Below are positions 45,607 to 54,388 of a stretch of DNA of 64,000 bases, piece after piece (within the stretch, counting starts at the first letter, position 1; each line of letters begins with the position of its first letter). Source of the DNA: JBBQER01 sp052148155 (lineage in GTDB: Bacteria; Actinomycetota; Acidimicrobiia; IMCC26256; PALSA-610). The translations under genes were made by a program, and so were the position numbers. The stretch covers positions 1 through 64,000 of the forward strand of contig JBKQIY010000251.1 of NCBI GenBank assembly GCA_052148155.1, given 5' to 3'. Under the pieces are notes generated by a model. That model ran no database searches. It had not been told where the DNA came from and saw only the letters and a list, made by a program, of their open reading frames with translations.

Positions 45607-46944
45607 TCAAGAACCCACGATGCTGAGGATCTGAAGGTTCTCGCCGTCGAAGAACAGTGTCGCGGTGTACTGACCAGTCGTCGAGGTTCCGTTGGTCGAC
45701 ATCTTGGTGTAGGTGCCCACGACGGTGTAGTCACCCTGCTGGGCGTCGAACGTCACCACAGCGCCCCGCGTCGGGTCGCCGGTCACGGTCCCTTGTCCGC
45801 CCGGCAACGAGAAGCCGGCTTGCACGACGGTGAGCACCGCGCTGTCGGAGACACCGGGCGGGCGCTGGAACGACGGCACGGTCACGCCGGGCAGGAGATG
45901 ACCGACCGCCGATCCGCTGGCGAAGGTCACGTCCGTGAATGACGAACCGTCCCAGGTCATCGTCGCCGCCGCGATGCCGCCGCTGTAGGCCAGGTAGGTC
46001 CGAGTACCGCCGACCTTCGTGTACGAGGCTCCCATCTGGAACCGCTCGTAGACGTAGGTAGTGGTTGTCGGCCCGGACTTGCTGGGATGCACGCGTGCGA
46101 CCACGACCGGGGCCGGTTCTGGAGTGTCCACCAAGGTCCACTGCGCCGTCTGCACCTGCGCGTTCCCGCCGGCCGCGGACGCCAGCTGCGGACAGTCCGC
46201 CGGGCTGAGCGTGTCAGCCTGCGCGCAGGTCCGGAGCTGGGCGGTTGCCGCCGCGGCGGCCAAAGTCCGCCAGTTGTTCGGATATCCGGCTGGGGTGTTC
46301 GTGCTGGTGTTCGACGGCGGCGGACCCTGCTTCAGTTTCTTGATGCGATGCGACCCCCCCGTCGGCCGTGCCTGCGCGATCTTGCCGGGCACCGACTGAA
46401 CTTTCAGATCGGTGACTGGCTTCGAGCCGTGCGACGAAGGCTTGACCGAAACCTGGGGCTTCGCCTTGACCGCCGCCGACGAAGACCTGTGGGAAGCGTG
46501 ATGCGTCGTCGAGGTTGCAGCGCCAGGCAGGGCGACGGCCGGACGCGTCGCGGTCGGTTGCGGCCCGATGGCGCCTGCGTGTGACGCCGGGCCTGTGTCG
46601 TGAGGCTGGGGAACACCCAACGTTCGCGCGATCGTGTCGGTGATGTGCTGGAGCGGTGCCGGCAACGCGCCCGCCGCGCTGAGTCCGCAGCTCGCAAGCG
46701 TGGCAACGACGGCGAGGAACACAAACCCGACACGCCGGGGACGAGGCAACGCGGCGCGGGTCTTCGCGAAGCGCGGCGTGGCGAGCAACTGCTGTTCGAA
46801 CGCCATCATGTTGACGTGGTTTTCGATGACCTCGTCGCGCGGCAAGACGAGGAGTTCGCTGCGCAACGCGTTCAGCGCCGGAGCTGCCGCGGCACGTGCC
46901 GACTCGTCGCTAGAACCGAACGGGAGCCTGTCGCGGGCGGTCAT
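45607..46944 (-). CDS. Transmembrane anti-sigma-like protein
   Basis: A 445-residue protein. About 70 cytoplasmic residues (ARAAAAPALNALRSELLVLP) precede one transmembrane helix (GFVFLAVVATLASCGLSAAG). A Thr/Pro/Ser/His-rich linker and a beta-rich exterior domain follow (SFTDVTFASGSAVGHLLPGV). The ATGA overlap with the sigma gene at 46941-46944 supports a role as its regulator, although no zinc-finger motif is visible. It is unrelated in sequence to the collagen-like anti-sigma at 9.7 kb but has the same layout. Confidence 0.72.
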   Translation of the reverse strand: MTARDRLPFGSSDESARAAAAPALNALRSELLVLPRDEVIENHVNMMAFEQQLLATPRFAKTRAALPRPRRVGFVFLAVVATLASCGLSAAGALPAPLQHITDTIARTLGVPQPHDTGPASHAGAIGPQPTATRPAVALPGAATSTTHHASHRSSSAAVKAKPQVSVKPSSHGSKPVTDLKVQSVPGKIAQARPTGGSHRIKKLKQGPPPSNTSTNTPAGYPNNWRTLAAAAATAQLRTCAQADTLSPADCPQLASAAGGNAQVQTAQWTLVDTPEPAPVVVARVHPSKSGPTTTTYVYERFQMGASYTKVGGTRTYLAYSGGIAAATMTWDGSSFTDVTFASGSAVGHLLPGVTVPSFQRPPGVSDSAVLTVVQAGFSLPGGQGTVTGDPTRGAVVTFDAQQGDYTVVGTYTKMSTNGTSTTGQYTATLFFDGENLQILSIVGS

Positions 46945-47480
46945 CGAACAGCCTCGCCGGTCACACGACTCGACAGCGCGGCCAGCGCTCGTCGGTGGGT
47001 GGTCTTGACCGCTCCCGGCTTCTTGCCGAGCACGTGCGCAGTGTCCGCGACCGACAGATCGGCGACATCGCGAAGTAACACGACCGAGCGTTGGTCGGGC
47101 GTCAATGTTTCGAGCGCTCGAACCGCTGGTGACGCGCTGATTCGGTTGATGACTTCGTCGTAACAGTCATCGGCGGAAGGTTCGTGCTGGGCGTCGAACG
47201 CGACGTCGCGTGCTCGCGTCATCAGCCTGCGGCGCTCGTCGACCAAACGGTGATGCGCGACTGTGAACACCCAACGTCGGATCGCGGCCGGGTCGTCTCC
47301 GCAGCTGGGCAAGCCACGTATGACCGCGACGAACACGTCGCCGAGAAGGTCTTCGGGCTCGGCCGCGCCGGATCCGCGCAAGTATCCGAGAACCGCGGGA
47401 GCGAGCTCCCGGTAGAGGCTCTCGAGACCTTCCCTCGTCGCTCCGGCGCTCGAGGTTGACGGCCGGCTCATGAACGCCAT
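46941..47480 (-). CDS. ECF-type RNA polymerase sigma factor
   Basis: A sigma factor of about 179 residues. Region 2 is ESLYRELAPAVLGYLRGSGA, then EPEDLLGDVFVAVIRGLPS and RRWVFTVAHHRLVDERRR. Region 4 is LTPDQRSVVLLRDVADLSVA then KPGAVKTTHRRALAALSSR. The start is either ATG 47480 or ATG 47471; neither has a good ribosome site. It is coupled to the membrane anti-sigma gene by ATGA. The target promoter is not known. Confidence 0.9.
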   Translation of the reverse strand: MAFMSRPSTSSAGATREGLESLYRELAPAVLGYLRGSGAAEPEDLLGDVFVAVIRGLPSCGDDPAAIRRWVFTVAHHRLVDERRRLMTRARDVAFDAQHEPSADDCYDEVINRISASPAVRALETLTPDQRSVVLLRDVADLSVADTAHVLGKKPGAVKTTHRRALAALSSRVTGEAVR

Positions 47481-47619
47481 CGTACGACAGTTCCGGCTTC
47501 GCGCAAGGGTGCACCGAGCGAGGAGCACAGCCAGACTCGCCGAAATCAGTGGTTCGCGCCGGCTCCGCCGGTCGCGCATTCGCCGTGACCAATTCTTGGG
47601 CATCTTGTCGAGATTCGGC

Positions 47620-47647
47620 GTTTCCTTTTCGCTGCTTGAACGATGAC
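47620..47647 (+). promoter_or_regulatory. Shared upstream motif copy 1 (GTTTCCTTTTCG)
   Basis: A 28-base sequence starting GTTTCCTTTTCG and continuing CTGCTTGAACGATGAC lies 158 bases before a secreted-protein pseudogene. It matches 24 of 28 bases with 54389-54416, which stands in a similar place before another secreted-protein gene. Confidence 0.5.
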
Positions 47648-47805
47648 ATCAGTGACGGATGCCAGGAGGCACGTCGGTCTTCGCGCGGCGAAATGATCCC
47701 CGGACGGCGTTGCCGTCGCGCTCGGAAGCGGGTTCGTGACCCCCGCGAGGTGGGCCTCGTGGGGTGGGCAATCGATGTGCGTGGGAACCGACAGGGACGT
47801 TCAGC

Positions 47806-48344
47806 GTGCGCAAGGTCACAGGGATTTTGTTGGCGGCAGCGATAGCGCTGCCGATCGGGCTGGCCGCCGCGTCTGTTGGCGCGGCCGGCGGCACGTCATG
47901 AACACCGCGATTGGTTCGGCAACGCTTCGCCCCACATCGGAGCTTGCAAGCAGACGGTTGGTGTTGTCGACGGTGAAGTCGACCGGCGCCGAAATCGGCG
48001 GCGGGGTCGAGGGCGTACCCCGCGCCACTGTTTCGATTGCCGCGACATTCTCGATACCGGGGAACCGCGCGACGCTCGCGACGTCGAAGACCTCTGGCCC
48101 GACCAAGGGCACCGGCGCCTCGACCTGGGACACCGTGCAGACATCGACGTTCACCGTGACGTTGACAAGCGGGACCGGAGTGACGGCGACGCACGCGCAG
48201 TTTGCCAAGTACGTGACCGTCGGCCTCCTCGAAGGCTCGAAGCTGTCGGGTTCGGTCGTGCCTTCGATTCCGGCCGGCAGCTGTCAGCAGACGGCGCCGT
48301 CGAAGGTCACGTTCAAACAGCTCACCGCGTTGGTCATCGCCTAG
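47806..48344 (+). pseudogene. Secreted protein gene with frameshift after the signal peptide
   Basis: GTG 47806 encodes a good signal peptide (VTGILLAAAIALPIGLAAAS, then VGAAGG) but reaches a stop at the TGA of the next ATGA. The mature part lies in another frame from about 47890 (SATLRPTSELASRRLVLSTV to SKVTFKQLTALVIA). The mature part resembles the secreted protein at 54597 in style. One indel near 47880-47900 would join the two; a sequencing error is possible. A perfect hairpin terminator follows. Confidence 0.65.
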
Positions 48345-48369
48345 GGCTTCCAGCTTCTGACTCGCTGAA

Positions 48370-48407
48370 CGTTGAGGCCCCGCAGCACATGCTGCGGGGC
48401 CTCAACG
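48370..48407 (+). terminator. Strong hairpin terminator
   Basis: A perfect 17-bp GC-rich stem (left arm 48370-48386, CGTTGAGGCCCCGCAGC; right arm 48391-48407) with a four-base ACAT loop follows the secreted-protein pseudogene by 25 bases. No T-tract follows, as is common in high-GC actinobacteria. Confidence 0.8.
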
Positions 48408-48818
48408 CGTGCGAACACTCGACCCGCGACCTTCGCGCGACACCACACCGGCTAGACGTACCGAGCACGAACACCGTCACCGCGATCGCCCCGACAACGC
48501 GGGACTGCGTGCACGGCGGAGACGTTCAGCGTCACGATCCGCCGCCGAGGTCGCGCGCCGCAGCCGACGCGAAGACTTGTTCGTCGACCACCGACACGTC
48601 GGTTCGAACGACGGATCCGGGCGCGTATGGAAGCGCCGAACGCGCACTCGGGCGCACGGCGTGCGTCTTTCGGGGAAGGAGTCGCCGCCGACTCGGACTG
48701 AGGCGCAGCCCGCACGAACTCGGCGACTTGGCCTGAGCGGCGCAACTTCTCCCACGGCATCACAACCGCGCCGACACGGCTTGCTCGATGCTGCGCCCGT
48801 GTGATCCCCTGTACAGAT

Positions 48819-49124
48819 ATGCACAAGATGCTCGTCGTGTTCGTCGCTGGTGTCGCGGCGTTGGGCCTTACCGACTGCGGCGGTAGCAAGTCGCCGAAGT
48901 CGACACCGACCACGCCGGCGACGGCCCGGCCGGCGCGTTCCGGCACCTCAAGTCCTTCGACCAGGCACGGCTTGGCCGCCTACCTCAAGTGTCTCAGCCA
49001 ACACGGCGTGAACGTCAAGCAGGCGGCAACGGCCAAAGCCACCGGCGGCGCGGGCGCCGAACTCAAGAAGGACTCGCACTACGCAACCGCCGAACCGATC
49101 TGCAAACATCTCCTGCCTACGTGA
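48819..49124 (+). CDS. Small putative lipoprotein
   Basis: A 101-residue protein starting MHKMLVVFVAGVAALGLTDC, a hydrophobic signal ending in LTDCGGSK, which resembles a lipobox but has Asp before the Cys where Ala or Gly is usual. A Thr/Pro/Ala-rich linker leads to a short domain with LAAYLKCLSQHGVNVKQ and ATAEPICKHLLPT (two Cys). Similar small domains occur in actinobacterial secreted proteins of unknown function. ATG 48828 or GTG 48801 are possible alternative starts. Confidence 0.6.
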   Translation: MHKMLVVFVAGVAALGLTDCGGSKSPKSTPTTPATARPARSGTSSPSTRHGLAAYLKCLSQHGVNVKQAATAKATGGAGAELKKDSHYATAEPICKHLLPT

Positions 49125-49128
49125 CCGT

Positions 49129-49576
49129 TCAGTCGGGTTCGGATCGCCAGCGTTCGTACAAAGCGACAAACTCGGCGCGCATCTCCGCAGTCAGATCCTC
49201 GACTGCGATCTGACCGCTGAGACGAACGGTCGCGCACATCTCGCGAGGTACTCGCCGCAGTGTGACAAGCGGCGAGGTCGGCCTCGAAACGGCGACGCTC
49301 GCGGCGCGACAGGGTTCCTTCCAGGTAGTCGGTCACGAGTTCGCCCGTCGCGTGCGTGTTCGCGACGCTGAGGGTGCCGTCGTCGGCACGGTCGCACGCG
49401 ATGACCTGATTGCCGGACAGGTTGTCGGTCTGGACGAACACGGCGTGTTCACCGTCGTGGAAACGGTCCTCGAAGTGAGAGCTGTCGTCTGAGGCACCGG
49501 CAGCGCCGGCGAAAGCCGTGATCACCGCGACGGCGACGGACGCCGCAACGCCGAACCGATACGAGCATTCATGCAA
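49129..49576 (-). pseudogene. Chimeric remnant: secreted beta-propeller start joined to zinc-finger anti-sigma end
   Basis: The 5' part encodes a signal sequence (VAVAVITAFAGAAGASDD) and HAVFVQTDNLSGNQVIACDR, the start of a secreted lactonase-like beta-propeller protein. It passes in frame into ELVTDYLEGTLSRRERRRFE, which is the start of a zf-HC2 anti-sigma domain. The end of that domain continues in other frames (SHCGEYLAR, then LTAEMRAEFVALYERWRSEP, stop 49129). An ATG with a good GAGGAG site at the 5' end is out of frame with the signal sequence. It looks like a deletion scar that then decayed. Confidence 0.6.
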
Positions 49577-49677
49577 GAGCTCCTCGGATGGCGCGAGATC
49601 TACCCGTACAGTCCGACGAACGTTCGCAGCGTTACAGCCGAACCGGCTCGGGCTGAGAAGTGCCTGCGCTCGTCTCC

Positions 49678-49694
49678 GTTTCCTTTTCGGGGTT
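49678..49694 (+). promoter_or_regulatory. Shared upstream motif copy 2 (GTTTCCTTTTCG)
   Basis: The same 12-mer GTTTCCTTTTCG as at 47620 and 54389, 80 bases before the two-helix membrane protein at 49769. The following bases are less conserved than in the other two copies. Confidence 0.4.
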
Positions 49695-49768
49695 TCAGAC
49701 GACGACTCAGAGGGAAATGTCTTCAGGGGTGCGGTCTTGTTGGCCGACGGACAGGAGAGGGAGGCGCT

Positions 49769-50167
49769 GTGCGGCGTACGTCGTGGCCACGACAGGTCGC
49801 CTTGTTGGTTGCGGGTGCGTCGCTGCTGATCGGGTTGGCGATCGGGTTCTGGCCGGTATCGGTGACCGTGGTCGGCGACGTCTCGTATTCCTGCGGCAGC
49901 GGGCTGGTACACAGTCGAGATACCTGGAAGGTCGACAGTCGGGTGATGGCCGAACCGCAACAGGCGATCGGGGTGTCGACGGCGACACCGAACGCGTCGT
50001 GTCCGTCGCGGGTGTACCGGCATCGAGACTTCGCGTACGCGCTGCTCGGACTCGCGGTCGGCACGTACCTGGTCCTGCTCGCTTCAGCCGCGTACGACCC
50101 GATGATCACGCCGACGTCCACCCGTCCAAGCCGGACTCGACGAACGCCGGTCCCTTCTCATCATTGA
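49769..50167 (+). CDS. Two-helix membrane protein of unknown function
   Basis: A 132-residue protein. The first helix (VALLVAGASLLIGLAIGFWP) leads to an exterior loop of about 60 residues with two Cys (VSYSCGSG and NASCPSR), which may form a disulfide. The second helix (YALLGLAVGTYLVLLASAAY) ends in a short basic tail. GTG 49769 follows a GGAGAGGGAGG site. Unknown family. Confidence 0.65.
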   Translation: MRRTSWPRQVALLVAGASLLIGLAIGFWPVSVTVVGDVSYSCGSGLVHSRDTWKVDSRVMAEPQQAIGVSTATPNASCPSRVYRHRDFAYALLGLAVGTYLVLLASAAYDPMITPTSTRPSRTRRTPVPSHH

Positions 50168-50263
50168 CGCGGAGATGACCGGCGAGCCGTCCATATCAGC
50201 CCGCCGCTCCGGCAGGTCAGCAACGACAGCCTCACCGGTCACGACGACGCCGGCGCGATCGCG

Positions 50264-50515
50264 TCAGCCGAACCGAACTCGGCGTTCGAGCACCGCGACG
50301 GCAACATCGATCAGACCCTGGCCGGTCGCTTCGGTGCAGTCGTTCATCAACGCCAGCGCTTCCGGAATTGTGCAGTCTTTCTGCGCGACGACCAGGCCAG
50401 CCGCTCTGCATACGCGCTCGGTGTAGTCCGAGGCGGCGCCCGCTTCGTGATGCACGACGTAAGCCTCCCTCGCGTCTGGCGGCCAACGCGGCCGGCACGT
50501 TTCGTCGCATCCCAT
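50264..50515 (-). CDS. Small ANTAR-like domain protein 1
   Basis: An 83-residue protein whose C-terminal ~55 residues fit an ANTAR RNA-binding fold: LVVAQKDCTIPEALALMNDC then TEATGQGLIDVAVAVLERR, ending VRFG. ANTAR domains bind paired hairpins in RNA and prevent termination, normally attached to sensory domains. Here no sensor is attached. Two similar proteins lie at 52454 and 53114. Start ATG 50515 has no clear ribosome site. Confidence 0.6.
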   Translation of the reverse strand: MGCDETCRPRWPPDAREAYVVHHEAGAASDYTERVCRAAGLVVAQKDCTIPEALALMNDCTEATGQGLIDVAVAVLERRVRFG

Positions 50516-50549
50516 GCTGTCGTAGAGATGTGGATCCGGACGTCAGCCG

Positions 50550-50885
50550 TCACGCCGGGTCGAGCAGGCCGCAGGTCGGACAGCGGGTCGCGAGGGGCTG
50601 TCGGGTCAGCAACGCGAGCGGCAATGTCTGACGACAGAGTTCGCAGGTGCCGTATCCGACGTCGTGCAGTCGCGCGAGCGCGTGTTCGACGTCCGCGAGG
50701 GCAGCTCGCGTTCGGAGCGCGAGGGCCGTGCGAGACGCCGTTGAGATCGGGGCCTCTTCGTAGAGGCGAAGCGCTGAGCGCAGTTCCTGACCGCGACGGG
50801 ACAGCGCGTCGCGCAGAATGTCGCGATCGTGAAACGCCAACCCAGAACACCACTGTCCCGCGAGCGACAGGTCCGAGATCGTCAT
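50550..50885 (-). CDS. DksA/TraR-type C4 zinc-finger protein
   Basis: A 111-residue protein with an N-terminal helical hairpin (DILRDALSRRGQELRSALRL, DVEHALARLHDVGYG) and a C-terminal CELCRQTLPLALLTRQPLAT followed by RCPTCGLLD, the four-Cys zinc finger of TraR/DksA proteins. Such proteins bind RNA polymerase through the secondary channel. The GGAGG site nine bases ahead supports ATG 50885. It is next to an ANTAR-like gene on the same strand. Confidence 0.78.
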   Translation of the reverse strand: MTISDLSLAGQWCSGLAFHDRDILRDALSRRGQELRSALRLYEEAPISTASRTALALRTRAALADVEHALARLHDVGYGTCELCRQTLPLALLTRQPLATRCPTCGLLDPA

Positions 50886-51065
50886 GCAACCAACCTCCGT
50901 ATACCGATGAGCTGCCTTGTTGACGGATATGTGAACGTCCCGACTGAGGGCTTGTTGGTGTTCCACACGGACGACTCCGCCCACCGTGTTGTCGTACAAG
51001 AGGCGAGTAGGTGCCGAGAACGGTGTTGCGTGACGTGGGATCGGTACACCTTCCTGGTCCGCCGG

Positions 51066-51278
51066 TTACGGAGTCGGGGGCGGTGTAAGAGGTCTGACGT
51101 CTTGTGGCGAGAAGGGCACCGGGAGCACGGTGCCGTCGGAGCGACGCCGTACGAAATAACGGTCGCGATCGCCGGTCGCGATCTCGAAGCCACGCACCCA
51201 TCGGCCGTCGAAACGTGACCGGACTTCGATCTCATACCTCGACGGCAGCGTTCCCTCGCTAACCCCGACGGTTGTCAT
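51066..51278 (-). CDS. Small conserved-type protein, unknown
   Basis: A 70-residue protein: YEIEVRSRFDGRWVRGFEIA followed by YFVRRRSDGTVLPVPFSPQD. The balanced composition, an AAAGGAG site seven bases before ATG 51278, and similarity in style to small actinobacterial proteins with a VRRRSDGxVLP ending support it. No function can be given. Confidence 0.65.
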   Translation of the reverse strand: MTTVGVSEGTLPSRYEIEVRSRFDGRWVRGFEIATGDRDRYFVRRRSDGTVLPVPFSPQDVRPLTPPPTP

Positions 51279-51317
51279 TCGGTCTCCTTTCCTGGCGCCG
51301 CGACCCCGCTGGACTTC

Positions 51318-51551
51318 TCACTCGGGTTCGGTGCGCGGTGCCCGCCATCTGAACAAGTTGGTTGCGTTGGCCGGCGGCCGCGCAGGCATGACGGCGACAA
51401 ACTCGGTCGTCCCGGCAACTGCGTCGACGGTGAGAACTTGGTTCGATGTTGCTGCGTTCGCGTCTTGGGGGGCGTCGCGACCGAGTGTCGAACAGATGTC
51501 GACACGGCGTTTCAGTCCCGCTATTGACGCGCCGTGCTGGCGCAATGTCAA
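51318..51551 (-). CDS. Possible small protein
   Basis: A 77-codon frame whose second half (LTVDAVAGTTEFVAVMPARP) has coding-like codon use; the first half does not. It ends 40 bases before the previous gene on the same strand. No ribosome site is seen. It may be only the 3' end of a decayed gene. Confidence 0.3.
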   Translation of the reverse strand: MTLRQHGASIAGLKRRVDICSTLGRDAPQDANAATSNQVLTVDAVAGTTEFVAVMPARPPANATNLFRWRAPRTEPE

Positions 51552-52453
51552 CCGCCGATCGGCACGGATCGATGTTTCAGAACGAACGTCCCCGAATGTT
51601 TACAGACGGTTGCGTTCGGGAAACTTATTGTCGGGGAGCTCTTTCTCGATGATTGGGCCGACGTCCGCCCGTACGACGTGACGTCGCGTGACATGTCAAT
51701 CCGCACGGGAACGCTGGGAACGCAACGCGCGAGCGACCCGGCAACGAACGCTGGTCGTGCGTACGTTTCGGTTCGCCGGCTGTGGCGAGAACGAACGGTT
51801 CGGCCCGCCCGGAATACCGATGACGACCGCCGGGGATGCAGTGAAACGAGGGGTAGCTTGTCTGCATTCTGTAGCCGGTCCACGGCGGCGACGTCGTACA
51901 TCTGCGTGCACAACGTCGTCGGTTCGACACCGTCCGGGTTCTCCCGACGTTGCGTCATCGCGGAGATGCCAAGGCGTCGACAACGGATCGCGACCTCAAC
52001 GAAGCCGCCCGTCGACCAGCGAGTCGGGGATCGCGTTAGTAGACGCGCAACCCACGTTCGCGCCAAAGCGATCGCGAGTATTGGCGAACGAGCAGGTCGC
52101 CGGCCAGAGCCTGGAGGAGATCGCAAACAAACGTCTGACGCGAATGCGGTATCCCGAAAGAACGTGGGCGCAGGCCCGTACCGAAGCAGAACCGGACGGC
52201 GGCGAAGCAGCGTCCGAAACAGGCTTTCGGGCTTCCTTGGCTGGCCGCGACGTGCCGGCGGCACTCCGGGCTAGCTCCGGGCTAGCTCACGACCGAGCTT
52301 GACGGCCAGGCGATTGCGAGGTGTTGGCACGTACGGCTCGTCGAAGATGGCGCCGCTCCCGACGTTCCACCGTTGTCCGGTTCCCACACGGTACGGCGGA
52401 CTAGAGGCCTTCGGCTCTATTTCCTGAACGACGAGACGTCGACCATTGATGGC
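51552..52453. other. Gene-poor region
   Basis: About 900 bases without a supported gene. A + strand frame includes NEQVAGQSLEEIANKRLTRM near 52090-52150, which weakly resembles the ANTAR end GQTLEDVVDAVLARR of the neighbouring gene and might be a remnant. The rest gives Arg/Ser-rich translations on both strands. Confidence 0.4.
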
Positions 52454-52657
52454 ATGGCGACAAAAACGGCGCGTGACCGTGGTCGGGACTTGAGCCAACA
52501 GCATCAGGTGTCCCAAGCGCAGGGCATGGTGTCGCTCCAGGCGCACTGTGCGTTCGGTGAGGCGCTCGCGATGATGACAGAACGTGCCAAGGTAGACGGC
52601 CAGACCTTGGAAGACGTCGTCGATGCAGTCCTCGCGCGACGAGTCTGGTTCGGCTAA
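52454..52657 (+). CDS. Small ANTAR-like domain protein 2
   Basis: A 67-residue protein, almost only an ANTAR-like fold: VSQAQGMVSLQAHCAFGEAL, AMMTERAKVDGQTLEDVVDA and VLARRVWFG at the C-terminus. QAQGM corresponds to the conserved QAKG of ANTAR. The C-terminal xRRxxFG ending is shared with proteins 1 and 3. ATG 52454 is chosen because the homologous part starts just after it. Confidence 0.65.
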   Translation: MATKTARDRGRDLSQQHQVSQAQGMVSLQAHCAFGEALAMMTERAKVDGQTLEDVVDAVLARRVWFG

Positions 52658-53113
52658 GGACGCATAGCCACGGGGCCGCCATGGACCATCTCGACGTCAT
52701 GGGCTGGAGCCTGCACGGCAACAGTCTCCGTCGCGCCTCCTCGCCGCGGCCGGCACCGGGGGCGACACGAACGACGGCGCACCCTCAAGCGTTCGTGATG
52801 ATCGGCGCAAGGCTCACCCGCGGGCACGTCGCTTGGAGTGACGCTCGACGTTCCGTCGGGCCGTCCCACAAGCCACGCCATCATGGCGAGCACTCCGACC
52901 CGATGGACAGGGTCTCGAATTCCTCGAGCTGATCGGACCTCTCGGCATCCGGTCTTGCTCGTAGGTTGACGAAGGTCCATGCTGAGTGCATCGGACCGGA
53001 ACGGGTCCAGCGGGGATATTCAGCGGGGGAAGGGCAAGCGGGGGAAAGAGGTTCGGGCGGTGGCGGGCGTCTGCACCTCTGCCACCCTCCGAACCTTGTC
53101 CGACAGGGGGGCC
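52658..53113. other. Intergenic region between ANTAR-like genes
   Basis: About 450 bases without a supported gene; the open frames on both strands are GC-rich shadows. It probably contains the leader of ANTAR-like gene 3. No clear paired-hairpin ANTAR target was identified by eye. Confidence 0.4.
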
Positions 53114-53299
53114 ATGTCGGTGAATCAGCAGACTGGTCGGGATCGCGTGCATCAGGCGGCGCGCATGGCGAAAGTGCAGGCCGACTGCACCTTCGCTGAG
53201 GCGCTTGTACTGCTGAGAGATCGTGCCGAGGTGAGCCACAGAAGCTTGTGGCAAATCGCCGACGCCGTCGTCGAACGCCGAATCCAATTCGGCGGGTAA
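53114..53299 (+). CDS. Small ANTAR-like domain protein 3
   Basis: A 61-residue protein: VHQAARMAKVQADCTFAEAL, VLLRDRAEVSHRSLWQIADA and VVERRIQFGG. It aligns with ANTAR-like proteins 1 and 2 along its whole length, with no other domain. The ATG at 53114 follows GGGGGG; the frame is open upstream but those codons look non-coding. A strong terminator follows 17 bases after the stop, which marks the real gene end. Confidence 0.65.
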   Translation: MSVNQQTGRDRVHQAARMAKVQADCTFAEALVLLRDRAEVSHRSLWQIADAVVERRIQFGG

Positions 53300-53315
53300 T
53301 TCTGCGCGAACGCGC

Positions 53316-53350
53316 GTGAGCGGCCCGCTGCGGGGGGACGGGCCGCTCAC
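53316..53350 (+). terminator. Hairpin terminator after ANTAR-like gene 3
   Basis: Arms GTGAGCGGCCCG (53316-53327) and CGGGCCGCTCAC (53339-53350) are perfect complements (12 bp) around an 11-base loop. Confidence 0.75.
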
Positions 53351-53595
53351 ACTCGCACCTTGGGGGGCCGGTGCTGGCACCCATTAGATTCCCAACAGCG
53401 CAAGCCTCCCAAACCGCCTCAACATGAACATCTTGTCAACCCGGCTCGGGTTTGGACGCGCGACGCGAGGTTGGCTGAAGCCTGCAATCGGCCTCTGATG
53501 CGGACCGTGGGCCCGGGAAGGTTCCGCAGGTGGATCGACCGGACCACCGCGATGTTGCTCGAGTTCAGCCTGCGGGCTTCCGAGTCCAGAAAACC

Positions 53596-53793
53596 ATGAT
53601 TTACTTCGGCGTGCGGTTGATCGACGGCCACTACGAGTGCGACGCGTGCGGAGCGGACGTGCGCGTTCCCGTGGACCGGAGACCGCAGGTGGTCATCGTC
53701 GCCGCGAGCGGCGCCCCGAACCTGCGAACCATCATGCCCGACGGCACCGAGGTCCATTGCTGCGAGATCCGCACGAAGTTGGTGAACTCGTAA
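53596..53793 (+). CDS. Small Cys-containing protein
   Basis: A 65-residue protein: MIYFGVRLIDGHYECDACGA then PNLRTIMPDGTEVHCCEIRT. CDACG and HCCE could bind zinc. The fold resembles small actinobacterial proteins of unknown function in which a CxxC precedes a conserved EVHxCE. ATG 53596 is preferred; GTG/ATG codons further upstream add a non-coding-like stretch. Confidence 0.6.
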   Translation: MIYFGVRLIDGHYECDACGADVRVPVDRRPQVVIVAASGAPNLRTIMPDGTEVHCCEIRTKLVNS

Positions 53794-54174
53794 GCCCCGA
53801 TCTCGGCGAGGTCCAGCGCCGAACGGACTCTCTCAATAAGCGGCCAACCGCCTTCTCGTCCGCGGTCACCGTGCCGCACTCGCAGCACCGATAGGGCGGC
53901 AAGCGACTGCGATCTGCCGACGCGCGATGAGCGAACGCACCGAAGAGACGGTCGCGCAGGGGATGACGTGACCGACTCGATGATGGCTCCGACCTGCGCT
54001 TCAACCAAGGGCGTCCACGGTCACTCGGCGACCCACGTTGAAAGTGTCCCGTCGACAACCCGACCTCTCCTCGAACCGGGGCAACACCGAGAACTACGAT
54101 GACACGTGTTGTCCGAGCGGTGCCGGGAATCTCGAAGTCCTCGAGCGAACCACAGACGTCAACCCTCTAACACG
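53794..54174. other. Region without a supported gene
   Basis: About 380 bases. Short frames on both strands have no motif. The promoter of the original tRNA-Ala should lie in the last part, just before the tRNA 5' half at 54175. Confidence 0.4.
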
Positions 54175-54214
54175 GGGGACGTAGCTCAGCTGGCTAGAGC
54201 ACCTGCTTTGCAAG
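54175..54214 (+). repeat. Duplicated 5' half of tRNA-Ala
   Basis: Forty bases (GGGGACGTAGCTCAGCTGGC onward, to the end of the anticodon loop) are identical to the first 40 bases of the intact tRNA-Ala at 55444. The 3' half is missing here. The two copies are direct repeats 1269 bp apart. Confidence 0.9.
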
Positions 54215-54388
54215 TCGGTTGGGCGTAGCGCTGTGCGAACATAGCGTCTCACCTGGTCAAACACCGGCGGACCGAAGCGATACACGACCAGTTATCAGCT
54301 GTAGATCTTGCCACCGACGGCGCATCGACCAAACCCAGGTTCGACGGCGCGACGCCCTCGGAGCTCTTGTCCCACGTGATTTTTGGCT

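Noticed and set aside
51548..52264. Minus-strand 238-codon frame as a gene
   Set aside because: Arg/Ser-rich translation without motifs and with a + strand frame of equal length across it.
54370..54381. CCCACGTGAT as a second parS
   Set aside because: Only the CACGTG core matches; the arms are not palindromic.
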